64,000 bases of DNA from Meghimatium bilineatum. Lineage: Eukaryota > Mollusca > Gastropoda > Stylommatophora > Philomycidae. Position 1 is the first letter of the stretch. Each line of letters opens with the position of its first letter. The position numbers and the translations under genes were made by a program. The DNA lies in the NCBI GenBank assembly GCA_034231615.1, contig CM067298.1:804834-868833 (forward strand). The letters run 5' to 3'. Shown here one piece after another: positions 38,539-49,764 of this stretch. The notes under the pieces are model-generated. The model was given only the letters and a program-made list of their open reading frames with translations. It did not search any database and had not been told where the DNA came from.

Positions 38539-39875
38539 AAAGAACTAGCACAATGAGATATCTGGGTGTGTTTTATGACAGAAGCCTGAGTTTCAGGGAA
38601 CATGTTGACCACATTATCATAAGGGCAGGCAAAGGCTTAGGAGCAATGAAGGTTATGACTGCTTCGCAGTGTGAGCAAAGATTGTTATTTCTTTTGTACC
38701 AGGGTTTGGTTGTGGCTGTGGTGGAATATGCACTGGCAATTCTGACTCTTAGCCAATTTCAGATCGAAAGACTGGATAGAATCCAGAATGCAGCAATGCG
38801 TATCATTCTGGGATGCACAAGAGACACATCGACAAGAGCTATGCGATACTTACTTGACTGCCCAACAGCTGAGCATAGATTACAGTATTGCCGTGCACGG
38901 GCGTACCTTCAAATACATGCAGATAAGGAACACCCGTTGCATTCCGAAATACAGAAAGTTAAAGGCAGCAGACTCAAGAGAGGAAGGTCATGGATGGGAC
39001 GTGCTGAGGATGTAATACAAAGCGTGTGCAGATTACAGGATGTGGCAGCAGGTGCGGAATGGATAAGTCTACCCACAGATTTCGAAACTTGTTTGAGAGT
39101 AGTAATATCACTTAGCAGGGAATGCAGAGAATGGTGTCCCACAGCTGTGGAGAAAGAAGTGCAGGCTTTAATCAGTGAGAATACAAAAGAGGGGGATGTG
39201 ATTATATACACTGATGGATCTGTAATTAGACATGTTCGCAGTGCTTGGGCCTTTACAGCTCAGTGTGCAGGTAAAACAATCAAGGAGGAAAGTGGTGCCT
39301 TTGCGGTCACTACGAGTAGTATGACCATGGAGACTATGGCGGTGACCAAGGCATTTGAGTGGCTACGCACACAGAAGGTAACGCAGGTCTTCATCTTGAG
39401 TGACTCTATGAGTATGATTAAGAAGGTACAAAGTGGGTCTCGTTCACGAACAGTGGATTGAGGCCTTGAGAAATGTGAGCTTGAAAACGGTTACATTTAT
39501 TTTCGTGCCGGGACATGTGGGCGTTCAAGGCAATGAAAGAGCGGATCAACTGGCATCATGTGCGATTGTGGCACAGGGCGATGGGGCGATGGGGCAATGG
39601 ATCATACTGACGTTTTGAACTCCTTAAGAGATATAACACGCGAGAGTGAGACTAATGTAGATGATGATTCCTTTTCAATGGCTAAGATTAAAGATCAGGG
39701 ATTGAAATGCGGTGTTGCTAGAGGTGAACATTTTGGAGGGCGCAGAAGAATGATGGTCAACCAGCATATGACCGGTACTGTCAGCAGAAGTGTGATGGCG
39801 AATACACTCAAGGAGAGATCGGAGCAACTATGGATGTGTCCAGTTTGCAGTGATGATGATCCGACAACTAACTAA
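38469..39875 (+). pseudogene. RT thumb, RNase H and C-terminal motif of LINE family C
   Basis: The thumb begins TMRYLGVFYDRSLSFREHV in the 38469-39461 frame. RNase H acids are seen in VIIYTDGSVIRHV, METMAVTKAFEWL, FILSDSMSMIKK and, in the next frame, GNERADQLAS. The shift near 39590 falls in a slipped GATGGGGC repeat, suggesting replication slippage. The last frame ends MCPVCSDDDPTTN, probably half of a zinc motif. Confidence 0.82.
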
Positions 39876-39890
39876 CTAAGTCTAAAGATC

Positions 39891-40439
39891 AGATTTAGAT
39901 CTACATATTAAATTATATTATTTAACTTTAGGCCTACATACACTACCTAGGAGGTAAACAAAAACTTACAATATAAATTAAATGATGTATAGGCCTAGAT
40001 ACAAAATACATGTGTACTGTAGATACACTGTCAATGCACGTGGTCAAAAATTCCCTAGTTTCAGTATAAAGACAACTTCCTCAGCACAAAGAATAATTAA
40101 AGTACTGGAAATGTGTTGAAAGCAGTGCTGCCACCAACACCACACCCCAAGACCAGCATCAAATGTTAAAACCCACAAAAGCATTTGTTGTCAGAAATAT
40201 TAAATAATAACCACATAAATTACTGTTGCCACTAAAATATATGCAAAAATATCAGTGTCACAACTAAATTTAGTTAAAAACCCAAAAACATACAGAACTG
40301 CAGAAATTCACGTAAAAATACGTAAATGCCGATATACACCCATACAGCAGTAAATCTTGGGAAAAACCGTACAAAATATGGCTATTTACGGGAAATTGAC
40401 ACCTATGCAATACATCAAATATACATCAAATCATGACAA
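39891..40439. other. Intronic sequence between the two LINE family C copies
   Basis: AT-rich, with short ggcctagata motifs and a cgtaaaaatacgtaaatg stretch. No gene or transposon was recognised. Confidence 0.5.
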
Positions 40440-41940
40440 TACATATAAATCACAACATCTGTGTCATCGGTATGCTCACAGATGAGTGCAGCATCCACAC
40501 TCATGGGGCTGTGTTCCCTGCGCTCTCTATTGTGTGTAATGACGGTCTTGACTGACTCTTGAAAGACCACAGTAATAGGTATCCATTCCTCGCCAGGAAT
40601 TATGACTTCTGAAGTGCAGATCTGTTTAACTGTATCCTCAGCACGACCCATCCACGATTTGCCTCTCTTGAACCCGCTTCCTCCACACGTGAAAGCTCCT
40701 GTGCAGTGGGTGGTCTATGTCAGAACTCACTCTGAGGTAAACACGGCCATGCCACAAATCAATTCTATGAGATATTCCTTGAAAATCAAGGAGAAATCTC
40801 ATAGCCACACAGGTTGTGTCCCTTGTGTAACCAAGAATGATCTGCATCACTTAATTTTGAATTCTCTCCAGCCTCTCAATCTGTGTGTGACTGGCAGTCT
40901 CTCCAGTCTCTCAATCTGTGTGTGACTGGCAGTCTCTCCAGCCTCTCAATCTGTTTGTGACTGGCAGTGATAGTGGTGGCTGCATATTCAATGACAGGGA
41001 GGACAAGAGTCTCATATAAAATTATGAATTGTGGTTGTTTAGTGTCAGCCACTGTCATCACTCTCAGAGATGAAAGTCCTTTGCGGGCCTTTGTGATAAC
41101 ATGATCAACATGTTTCTGGAAACACAGACTATGATCAAATCGCGCGCCCAGGTATTATAAGGATGAGGTCCTGATTACATTGTACCCTCTCATCTCCACC
41201 ATCGGTGTCACAAACTGTACAATGTGATTGTTAAGAGAGAACCATATCACTGCAGCTTTCTCTTGGTTGATCAGTGCCCTTGAATCATCATACCAGAAGG
41301 CATTACGGTCTAGCACATTCTGCAGTGATCCTACAGTTTCTGTTCTATCACAGTCTAGCTCATTCTGCAGTGATCCGACAGTTTCTGTTCTATCCCTTCC
41401 CTGTCTGTATATCAGAATATCATCCGCAAAAGACACTTTTCTACCTCTTCCGTCGAGCTGATGATGTGATTGCCACGGTGTAGATATTGAATAATACGGG
41501 TGAGGGGGGAGATCCCTGTGGAAGGCCTTGGCATATTGTTATGGGTTTGGATGTTCAAAAACCACACCTGAGAACTACCTTTCTCTCTGGCAACACCCCT
41601 GATACCAATCTGAAAATGAAAGGGTTAACATTAAAGAGCAAATGCATGTTGATGAGGTACTTGAACAGCACTCTGTTATATGCGTCCTCCAAGTCAATCG
41701 CGACAGCACACATTTCTAGACCTGCATGGAAGCCCTTGAATAAATCATAGGTGAAAACAGTGATGTTGTGCCATGTTTCTTTCTGACGTCTGTAGTCTCT
41801 GAGCATTCCCGGAAAAATGCTGCTCTCTTCCAGGTCTCGAGCGAGGTGCGGTACTACAATCTTCTCAATGAATTTGCCTGTTAAGTTCTGCATCATTATG
41901 ATTTGGCAGCCATTGATCTGGTCGTAGTTTTTAATTGAGC
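40440..41940 (-). mobile_element. LINE family C, second copy, truncated and decayed
   Basis: Minus-strand frames match the family C RT: MCAVAIDLEDAYNRVLFKYL (41555-41896), MSFADDILIYRQGRDRTE (41155-41436; YADD has become FADD), MQIILGYTRDTTCVAMRFLL (40638-40850) and MGRAEDTVKQIC (40415-40651). A 45-bp internal duplication repeats DRTETVGSLQN, and a 35-bp unit is nearly triplicated at 40868-40965. The endonuclease and RNase H are missing. Confidence 0.8.
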
Positions 41941-42747
41941 TTCTTTAGTGGCAATAGGTAGCTGTGCAGCCATTCTTCCATGGTATTACCGCTCATGATG
42001 CTTCCGTTAAACTCACCAACCAGGATGTTTATATCACTCTCCTTAAGGATAGCAAAGTCCTCATATTTCATACCTTCAGGGCCTGGGAAGTGTTCTGTGA
42101 ACATTTAGTATCTGGCATTCAATACCTGCTTCCTATTGTCAAGTTCAATACCTGCTTCATATTGTCAAGTACAGTACCTGCTTAGGAACACTACTTGCAG
42201 ATGGGCATATATTCCAACTTTTTATAAACATGCGGCAGCTCAAAAATGTTGTGTAATTCTGTGACCTTACTAACTGTGTCAGCTACAAAATGGCTAGCAT
42301 AATCCTAAGTTTGATGAGCTTACTAGTGACCAATAAACATGAAGCACATCTGTTACAGTAGCAAGGACTGCTGCCAGATGCAAGTATCCATGCCACTCAC
42401 TGAAAGCTCCCCTCATACAACCCCCTCCTAAATAAAAAAACTTCACCTGTACCCACGATGGGTAATTATAGCCAAGGGAAATAACTGCTGAAAAACTGAA
42501 GAATAAATATTTGCCTGTCCCCAGTAATTTATCTTATTTCACTATCTGCAAAATAAATTAGGCTTGTCTATGGGAATTATACCTTTATTACATATTGTCA
42601 AGTTCAATGTTTGCTTCATATAATATTTGCTTCATATTGTCAAGTTCAATGTTTGCTCCATTTTGTCAAATACAATATTTGATATACATTTTTATTTAGA
42701 ACTAGACATTAGAAAATATAAAATATTCCATTCACATCCCAGCTGAC
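41941..42747. other. Intronic sequence, no gene seen
   Basis: Short recurring cttcatattgtcaagt motifs occur at 42.12-42.17 and 42.59-42.67 kb. Nothing else was recognised. Confidence 0.5.
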
Positions 42748-42879
42748 CTGTTCAATTATCATGGCTGCCTGATCTTCTGCTTTTTCTGGCTGCTTGTACA
42801 ATTGTGATCTGAGTTCAAGTCTACGAAGTAATACTTCTAGTCTCTCACAATAGAGTTTTCCTACGTCCAGTGACAATGC
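42748..42879 (-). CDS. CFAP46: CFAP46-like gene, exon 5
   Basis: This 132-nt exon is 44 codons, phase 0 at both ends: HLKK-ALSLDVGKLYCERL, then EVLLRRLELRSQLYKQPEKA and EDQAAMIIEQ. The acceptor is GATATATCCACAG|GCATTG and the donor GAACAG|GTCAGC. The pattern is a TPR-like helix pair with the Tyr-x-x-Pro-Glu turn. The frame stays open 168 nt upstream of this acceptor, but only the internal acceptor at 42880 matches the phase of exon 4, so the upstream part is read as intron. Confidence 0.82.
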
Positions 42880-43099
42880 CTGTGGATATATCAGACTGAC
42901 TGTTTGCAAAAAATTCATACAATACTGACCAGATTGATGATTGATGCTAGCAGGCACAGTCTCTAGAACATGATGACACAACTCTGCTACGTTTGTCACT
43001 AAGCCTTTAGCAGAATGTATTAAAACTGTGTTATTTTCCCATGTCACTACATTATTTTTTGACTTTACCAGTTATTTCTGGAATGATATTTAGAAAGCT

Positions 43100-43500
43100 C
43101 AATAACTAATCTGTGTGTGAGTTTTTTGTATCCTTTTTGTATGGAAATAAATTAATGGTATCTGAATCTAATGATATAAAATTATTTGGTGTATATGTGA
43201 TATGTGCAAAAATATATGTGATATGTGAGAAAATATGCCTGTGTGTTGCCAGGGCCCGAAAGGGGAGAAAAGAATAACAACACTGTTTACCTTCCATGCA
43301 TGTCATAAAAGGTGACTAAGGAGGTTATGGGATGGAGTTGGCTGTCCCATCCCATATAGGGTCAGTGACCCAAAGCCATGCTGAAGTCGGATGTGTCAGG
43401 CCGAAAGGCGCAGATATTAAATCATGGCACAACTCATTCCGTTGTCCGGACTACATCCTGCTAATCTGCAGGAGGTTGAAAACGAATGCAGAAGAATAAG
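43100..43500 (+). mobile_element. Dispersed SINE-like repeat with GAA-rich tail, copy 2
   Basis: The right part (tgaagtcggatgtgtcaggc ... agaagaataagaagaag) matches 55405-55548 in reverse and 23570-23725. The left part (ggtgtatatgtgatatgtg) resembles 47390-47500. This is the longest copy in the window. It has no coding capacity. Confidence 0.55.
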
Positions 43501-44137
43501 AAGAAGAGAAATATATTAATAAAACCACAAACATAAAGTGACTCACCAATTCTTGTTGAATATATTCAATGCAGTATATAACGCTGCTAAGTTCTATCTC
43601 TAATGTCATTTCATAACCAAACTATATGTGTTAATAATAGTATCTGTGAAACAAACACATTGACCTCACTAAGTTATCACTTAAAGAAAGGTTGCAAAAA
43701 TAGATATCAATTTGAATTATTTTGGTGCTTTTCAGAGATGACTTTAAACTATTCACCTGACATCTTGAACACAATATATTGTCATGAGAACTAATAGGAG
43801 AGAAAATTAATTATTTCTATTTTTGATTACTGTGTTACCCGGAAGAATAACGTTAGTTTACAACTGCAATTTCTTTTCTGAAAAAGGTGCACTGCAACTG
43901 TAAACACAAGTCACAGACAGTGGCTCAAAATACATTGAGTCTAGTGACTACTGTCACTAACAGCATACTGAGGGTTAATATTTGATTTGATTTGGAAACC
44001 ATATCCTTATGATTATTTTATATATTTTCCATGACAACAATGCAATAACAGCATGTAGTAATACATTTATTTTCTTCTTTTTTTTTCCTTCCTTCCCACA
44101 GACTCAGAATGTCCCTGTCACCAGTTGATATCACATC
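43501..44137. other. Intronic sequence with plus-strand pyrimidine tract
   Basis: No exon with matching phase was found. At 44075-44100 a long T/C run ends in ccttcccacag, an excellent acceptor on the plus strand, just before the 21-bp array. Confidence 0.5.
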
Positions 44138-44157
44138 ATGAGGTATCTAAAAGTGCA

Positions 44158-45415
44158 TAGTCTGAGATATGAGAACTGTAAGCTGAGATATGAGAACTGT
44201 AAGCTGAGATATGAGAACTGTAAGCTGAGATATGAGAACTGTAAGCTGAGATATGAGAACTGTAAGCTGAGATATGAGAACTGTAAGCTGAGATATGAGA
44301 ACTGTAAGCTGATGCATGAGAACTGTAAGCTGAGATATCAGAACTGTAAGCTGAGATATCAGAACTGTAAGCTGATGCATGAGAACTGTAAGCTGAGATA
44401 TGAGAACTGTAAGCTGATGCATGAGAACTGTAAGCTGATGCATGAGAACTGTAAGCTGAGATATGAGAACTGTAAGCTGATGCATGAGAACTGTAAGCTG
44501 AGATATCAGAACTGTAAGCTGAGATATGAGAACTGTAAGCTGAGATATGAGAACTGTAAGCTGAGATATGAGAACTGTAAGCTGATGCATGAGAACTGTA
44601 AGCTGAGATATGAGAACTGTAAGCTGATGCATGAGAACTGTAAGCTGAGATATGAGAACTGTAAGCTGATGCATGAGAACTGTAAGCTGAGATATGAGAA
44701 CTGTAAGCTGATGCATGAGAACTGTAAGCTGAGATATGAGAACTGTAAGCTGATGCATGAGAACTGTAAGCTGAGATATGAGAACTGTAAGCTGATGCAT
44801 GAGAACTGTAAGCTGAGATATGAGAACTGTAAGCTGATGCATGAGAACTGTAAGCTGAGATATGAGAACTGTAAGCTGATGCATGAGAACTGTAAGCTGA
44901 GATATGAGAACTGTAAGCTGATGCATGAGAACTGTAAGCTGAGATATCAGAACTGTAAGCTGAGATATCAGAACTGTAAGCTGAGATATCAGAACTGTAA
45001 GCTGATGCATGAGAACTGTAAGCTGATGCATGAGAACTGTAAGCTGAGATATCAGAACTGTAAGCTGAGATATCAGAACTGTAAGCTGAGATATGAGAAC
45101 TGTAAGCTGATGCATGAGAACTGTAAGCTGAGATATCAGAACTGTAAGCTGAGATATCAGAACTGTAAGCTGATATATCAGAACTGTAAACTGAGATATC
45201 AGAACTGTAAGCTGAGATATCAGAACTGTAAGCTGAGATATCAGAACTGTAAGCTGAGATATGAGAACTGTAAGCTGAGATATGAGAACTGTAAACTGAG
45301 ATATGAGAACTGTAAACTGAGATATCATAACTGTAAGCTGAGACATGAGAACTGTAAGCTGAGATATCAGAACTGTAAGCTGAGATATCAGAACTGTAAA
45401 CTGAGATATCAGAAG
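44158..45415. repeat. 21-bp minisatellite, ~60 copies, open on both strands
   Basis: The unit (core gagatatgagaactgtaagc) is exactly 21 bp, so each strand has a frame of over 430 codons. The plus frame repeats a 7-residue peptide (LRYENCK/LMHENCK) and the minus frame VLISQLT. Alternating ATATG/TGCATG variants form 42-bp dimers at 44.6-44.9 kb. I treat both frames as artefacts of repeat length. Confidence 0.95.
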
Positions 45416-45915
45416 TGGTGTTTTATGAAAGTTGTTTTTGATGGACAATCAAGTATGTGCTTATTTTTTGTACTAGCTACTTTGCGTACTTAACAGGCAA
45501 CTAGTGTGTTAAAAGAATTTTGGAAGTCCAAAATGACTCCAGCCATTTCCAACATTTGGCATGAGCGCACACTTTGATAACACAATAGTAGATGATTTTA
45601 ACTAACAAACTAAGCATCAACATGATCTTGTATCTCTAATTATTATAGCGCTGCATGTTGTGCACCTATAACTTTCTCTGCACAAGTCATTGTTAAAGAG
45701 TGATGGCACAGTCCTACAGGAATGCTCATCTAAGAAATGAGTACAAGATTCAATTCCACCGTGAATTAGAAACAAGTACTCTTCCCTTTCTTAATCTCTC
45801 TCACACACAGACACGTGCATACAGCTTCCTGCTCCACCTTAAGCACATCTAAAGCAGACTATGCTGCATGCCAAGATGTTAAATTGTGCAGTACTAACTA
45901 ACAGGTGGTACTAAC
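45416..45915. other. Intronic sequence, nothing recognised
   Basis: Unique-looking sequence between the 21-bp array and exon 4. Confidence 0.5.
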
Positions 45916-46012
45916 CTTTTTTAAATGACCAATGGCCACTTGAATTTGCTCCTTATCTTCATGGCAGTGAGCTAATTCTATGTGCATCTCAGATCTCAGT
46001 TGGACAAGAAGG
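45916..46012 (-). CDS. CFAP46: CFAP46-like gene, exon 4
   Basis: This 97-nt exon is C + 32 codons. AG from exon 3 plus C gives Ser: LDNIE-S-LLVQLRSEMH. It continues IELAHCHEDKEQIQVAIGHL and ends KK in phase 0. The acceptor is GTTTATCATCCTCAG|CCTTC and the donor AAAAAG|GTTAGT. It is too short for most gene finders. A 43-bp minisatellite derived from this very acceptor lies directly upstream, interrupted by a LINE fragment. Confidence 0.82.
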
Positions 46013-46078
46013 CTGAGGATGATAAACTACAGATGAGAGGACAAGACAGCCGAGGATGACATGTACAAACTACAGATG
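46013..46078. repeat. 43-bp minisatellite at the exon 4 acceptor, first copies
   Basis: The unit (core aaactacagatgagaggaca) contains a copy of the exon 4 border. The first copy reads gacaagacagccgaggatg: on the minus strand the acceptor CCTCAG is changed to CCTCGG. The array is split by a LINE at 46079 and continues at 46793. Confidence 0.85.
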
Positions 46079-46792
46079 AATAGATTCACATATCTAGGCA
46101 GTACGTTATCACAAAATGCCAATGTTGATGATGAAGTGTATACAACTTCCAGTGCTGTTATATGCTAGGGAAACATGGACTGTGTATAGACGTCATGTGA
46201 AAAAGTTCAATCATTTTCATACAAATTGTCTCAGAAAAGTTATGAACATCAGATGGCAGGACAAGATTCCAGATACCACTGTCCTTGATAGAGCTGGTAT
46301 CCCAAGCATTCACACGATCCTGATGCAGACACAGATTCGTTCGGCATGTCATTTGGTGCGTATGCCAGACCATTGTCTGCCAAAGATACTTCTCTATGGT
46401 GAGCTAGAGGGTATATGATCTCAAGGTGGCCAAAGGAAGCGCTACAAGGACTCGTTAAAGAACTCACTGAAAGCCTTTGAAATAGACCACGATACATGGG
46501 AAGAACTTGCACAAAATAGATCTACATGGCATTCTAAAATAAAAAAGAGCGCATCATCTTGTGAAAAGAAGAGAATTGCAGCAGCTCAACAGCGGAGAGC
46601 AGCTAGAAAGTCATGGATAGACCAAGATCCGTCTACAGTCGTCATTCCATGTCTGAACTGTCCAAGGACATTTACAGCTCGAATAGAGCTCATTAGCCAT
46701 CTACGAACTCATAATCAAGAACATAACTAAAATTGAATTTTCAAAAGTGAATGTAACAAATGGTCATCATGTGATGGACGAATTACATAACA
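46079..46792 (+). mobile_element. LINE 3' fragment with C2H2-type C-terminus
   Basis: The plus-strand fragment starts RFTYLGSTLSQNANVDDEV and continues through RETWTVYRRHVKKFNHFHTN, DRAGIPSIHTILMQTQIRSA and (after a stop at 46416) KDSLKNSLKAFEIDHDTWEE. It ends CLNCPRTFTARIELISHLRT, a C2H2 zinc-finger-like terminus, at 46.73 kb, then a 3' UTR. It is 5'-truncated and inserted in the 43-bp array. A second fragment of the same family lies at 61150-61445. Confidence 0.8.
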
Positions 46793-47035
46793 TAACACAG
46801 ATGAGAGGACAAGAAAGTTGAGGATGACATGTACAAACTACAGATGAGAGGACAAGAAAGTTGAGGATGACATGTACAAACTACAGATGAGAGGACAAGA
46901 AAGTTGAGGATGACATGTACAAACTACAGATGAGAGGACAAGAAAGTTGAGGATGACATGTACAAACTACAGATGAGAGGACAAGAAAGTTGAGGATGAC
47001 ATGTACAAACTACAGATGAGAGGGCCAGATATGCT
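46793..47035. repeat. 43-bp minisatellite, right block
   Basis: About five and a half copies of the 43-bp unit. Here every copied acceptor reads CCTCAA on the minus strand (plus gttgagg), so none keeps a usable AG at that point. Confidence 0.9.
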
Positions 47036-47840
47036 ATCATATAAAATGTACCAGTCCAATCCCTGTTGTCGGGTCTACATTTCGTACTTTTTAAGAACTC
47101 AGTACCAATCCATAATTTTTAGTCATTTCTACTGCTGTATTCCTAGTTACAAAATGGCTTCCACAATTGGGCTCTGATCAATAATATCATTATTAGCTTT
47201 GCAATGACAATTCCCAGAAACAAAGAGAGACACTGGGAACAAACTATGATGTTATGTTTACCTACTATTTTATGGTAAGGACATGCTTGTTAACCTTCAC
47301 TGCATTAAAATTGAGTAATTTCCCCCTGCCACTGCATTCCCTTTTTGTCCTTAAGTGCTATGTGTAGAGGGTATTTGGAAAATGCAGTAACTTGTTTGTT
47401 GTTAAAGCTGTGTTTATAATTTTTCTGTGTGGAAATAACGGGATTGTTACTGAATATAATGATGTCAGTTTTGTTGGTGTATGTGTGATGTCTGAGATAA
47501 ACTGTCAACTAACATTATTGACTAGACCTAGAATTTATGTGAAAACTTCTGATACTTTTAATCCAGGATAAAATGCTGTTTAATAGGCCTAGATCACTCT
47601 GCTGCTATTTTATAATCAAACTTCCTGTTCATATAACATTCGTCTTGGTAAACAAACGCACCATGTCAATTGAACTAACACTATTAGTACCACAAAATAA
47701 ATCTGAATGTAGAATAAAAAATCCTCGAAAATGGTTGTAATTTTGAAACATTTTCACAGATTATATCGGCGGATGTATTTTGCGCCAATGGGTTAAGAAT
47801 AAATACTGCGTTAGTGTTTAGTTTTTAACACCAGGGTAAT
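47036..47840. other. Intronic sequence with a partial dispersed repeat
   Basis: The segment 47370-47510 resembles the left part of the repeat at 43100 (ttggtgtatgtgtgatgt). The rest was not recognised. Confidence 0.4.
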
Positions 47841-47844
47841 AATA

Positions 47845-48410
47845 ATTTTTTTGGAATACTGATTTGGTTTGTGCTATTCGATAAAGAGCCGAACAGCACA
47901 AGCCAAATTTGCATTCCAAAAAATGAGAACAATTTTGTGCAATGGAAGACTATCAATGCAGACCCGAATTTGAGTGCTGAGATGTTGTATCGAACCAATT
48001 CTTTTTTATGGATGTGAAGCATGGACTGTAAACAAAAAAATTCAAAGTGAATTAGAGGCATAAATACAGAGATGTGGTTTCTGAGAAGAATGATGAAAAT
48101 ACCATGGACAACCAAGAAAACTAATGCAGAGGTTCTCATTGATGCTGGCGTAAAAAGATCAATCATATCAAACATTAGGGGCAGACAGTCAAAGTTGCTA
48201 GGGCATGTGCTGAGAAGAACACAGCTTGAACGCTTAATAACCGGAGAAGAGATAGGGGACAACATAGAGAAAAGTTACTAGATGGACTAGTATTGTGGCA
48301 CGGTAGAAGTTCACCAACTGAGTTTATTGACAACACAAGAGACAGAGAGTCGTGGAGAAACATGATCGCCTACGCCATTCAGCATGGCACTTGATTGATT
48401 GATTGAATAA
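47845..48410 (+). mobile_element. LINE 3' fragment with inverted 5' end
   Basis: Starting at about 47879, plus-strand frames read RTAQAKFAFQKMRTILCNGR, EPILFYGCEAWTVNKKI, MWFLRRMMKIPWTTKKTN and SWRNMIAYAIQHGT, ending in ttgattgattgattga. Immediately before the start, 47845-47879 is an imperfect inverted copy of 47890-47924 (about 34 bp), making a snapback hairpin with a spacer of about 11 nt. Confidence 0.75.
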
Positions 48411-48664
48411 TCAGAAACATCAATAAGATGAACTATATTGTCTCTCTTTTTGGGGATTCCCTTTTTGAGACCATTTAGTTCATTTCATGACAATTTTGTT
48501 TCGTTTACAATGTAGGCCTGACAACTGGGATTAGACCAATTGCTCTAGACACCAAGTACAAATGTGTGGGCAAGATATTTTATCATATCAAATGTAACTA
48601 CCCGGTACTCCTTTCATCACGAAATGCACAACAATAGTAATAATGTAACTGTTAATACCTGTAA

Positions 48665-49115
48665 AAAATCATCACTAACCATGTTCATCACTAACAGTGT
48701 TCATCACTAACCATGTTCATCACTAACCATGTTCATCACTAACCATGTTCATCACTAACCATGTTCATCACTAACCATGTTCATCACAAACCATGTTCAT
48801 CACTAACCATGTTCATCACTAACCATGTTCATCACTAACCATGTTCATCACTAACCCTGTTCATCACTAACAGTGTTCATCACTAACCATGTTCATCACT
48901 AACCATGTTCATCACAAACCATGTTCATCACTAACCATGTTCATCACTAACCATGTTCATCACTAACAGTGTTCATCACTAACCATGTTCATCACTAACA
49001 GTGTTCATCACTAACCATGTTCATCACTAACCATGTTCATCACTAACCATGTTCATCACTAACCATGTTCATCACTAACCATGTTCATCACTAACCATGT
49101 TCATCACTAACCATG
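48665..49115. repeat. 16-bp minisatellite, ~28 copies
   Basis: Unit ccatgttcatcactaa, with occasional cagtgtt and cacaaac variants. Confidence 0.95.
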
Positions 49116-49124
49116 CCACAGTTC

Positions 49125-49764
49125 TCAGGAAAGAAATCCAGATGGGAATTAAGGAAATGAATCTTTAGAGACATATTGCAACCAAGTATCTGATACTTCA
49201 TCAGCATGTCTTCTACTAGTTCCTTGTAGTCTTCTACTAGTTCCTTGTAGTCTTCTACTAGTTCCTTGTAGTCTACTAGTTCCTTGTAGTTTTCTGCCCT
49301 AACATTATCGAGAAAGTTGATGGGTACTAGGAGAAAAACATTCCGTGCTTGTTTTACATCACTCTGCAGCAAGTTGTTGAGCAGGTCATCTTTTAAGAGC
49401 TCTTGAATCTGAGAACCCACAAAAACTCCCTCTTTAATCTTTCCTTCATTGAGTCGAGGGAATATTTCATGCAGGTATCGGAAAGCTGACGAAGTCCAGT
49501 CCATGGCTTTCATGAAGTTCTTCATCAAACCAAGTTTGATGTGAAAGTGCGGTAGCAGGATTTTGTGAGACTTGACCAGAGCTGGGTGCTGGATATTCTT
49601 CTCTCCAACTACCACATTTTGTCTGCAAATCTATTCTTCCACAAATAGTGCAGTTCCCTTGCTCGGCTATCCCACTAACATAAAAAGCACATGTATTTTG
49701 TATATCCCTGTGGCAGCCCCAATAAAAGGGCAACTTCCTTCACATCACCACATAGGTGTCAGCT
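49125..49764 (-). pseudogene. Transposon-like conserved ORF of unknown function, C-terminal part
   Basis: The minus strand reads CGDVKEVALLLGLPQGYTKY, (shift) LVKSHKILLPHFHIKLGLMK, NEGKIKEGVFVGSQIQELLK and NMSLKIHFLNSHLDFFPENC, ending near SDEHG at about 49.09 kb. I recall this protein type as a multi-copy, unnamed ORF in many invertebrate genomes, probably transposon-derived; I cannot name the family. A 12- to 15-bp unit encoding YKELVED is tandemly expanded in the middle. The N-terminal part lies at 50975-51680, beyond a LINE insertion. Confidence 0.65.

Larger units (their letters stand above)
36070..39890 (+). mobile_element. LINE family C (RNase H-bearing non-LTR retrotransposon), decayed
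   Basis: The 3.8-kb plus-strand element has endonuclease, RT, RNase H and a C-terminal Cys motif in order, ending in ctaactaacta at about 39875. A leader from about 36070 to 36299 precedes the ATG. Two stops and several frameshifts kill it. A second, more decayed copy lies in opposite orientation at 40440-41940. Confidence 0.85.

Noticed and set aside
43106-43794. Possible extra exon near 43.55-43.60 kb ending in TTG|GTGAGT
   Set aside because: The donor is good and the short frame (SSVIYCIEYIQQEL) is open, but no acceptor gives the phase needed between exons 4 and 5, which already join directly.
44138-45493. 451-codon plus and 433-codon minus frames as genes
   Set aside because: The 21-bp period makes both strands open. 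Composition is pure repeat.
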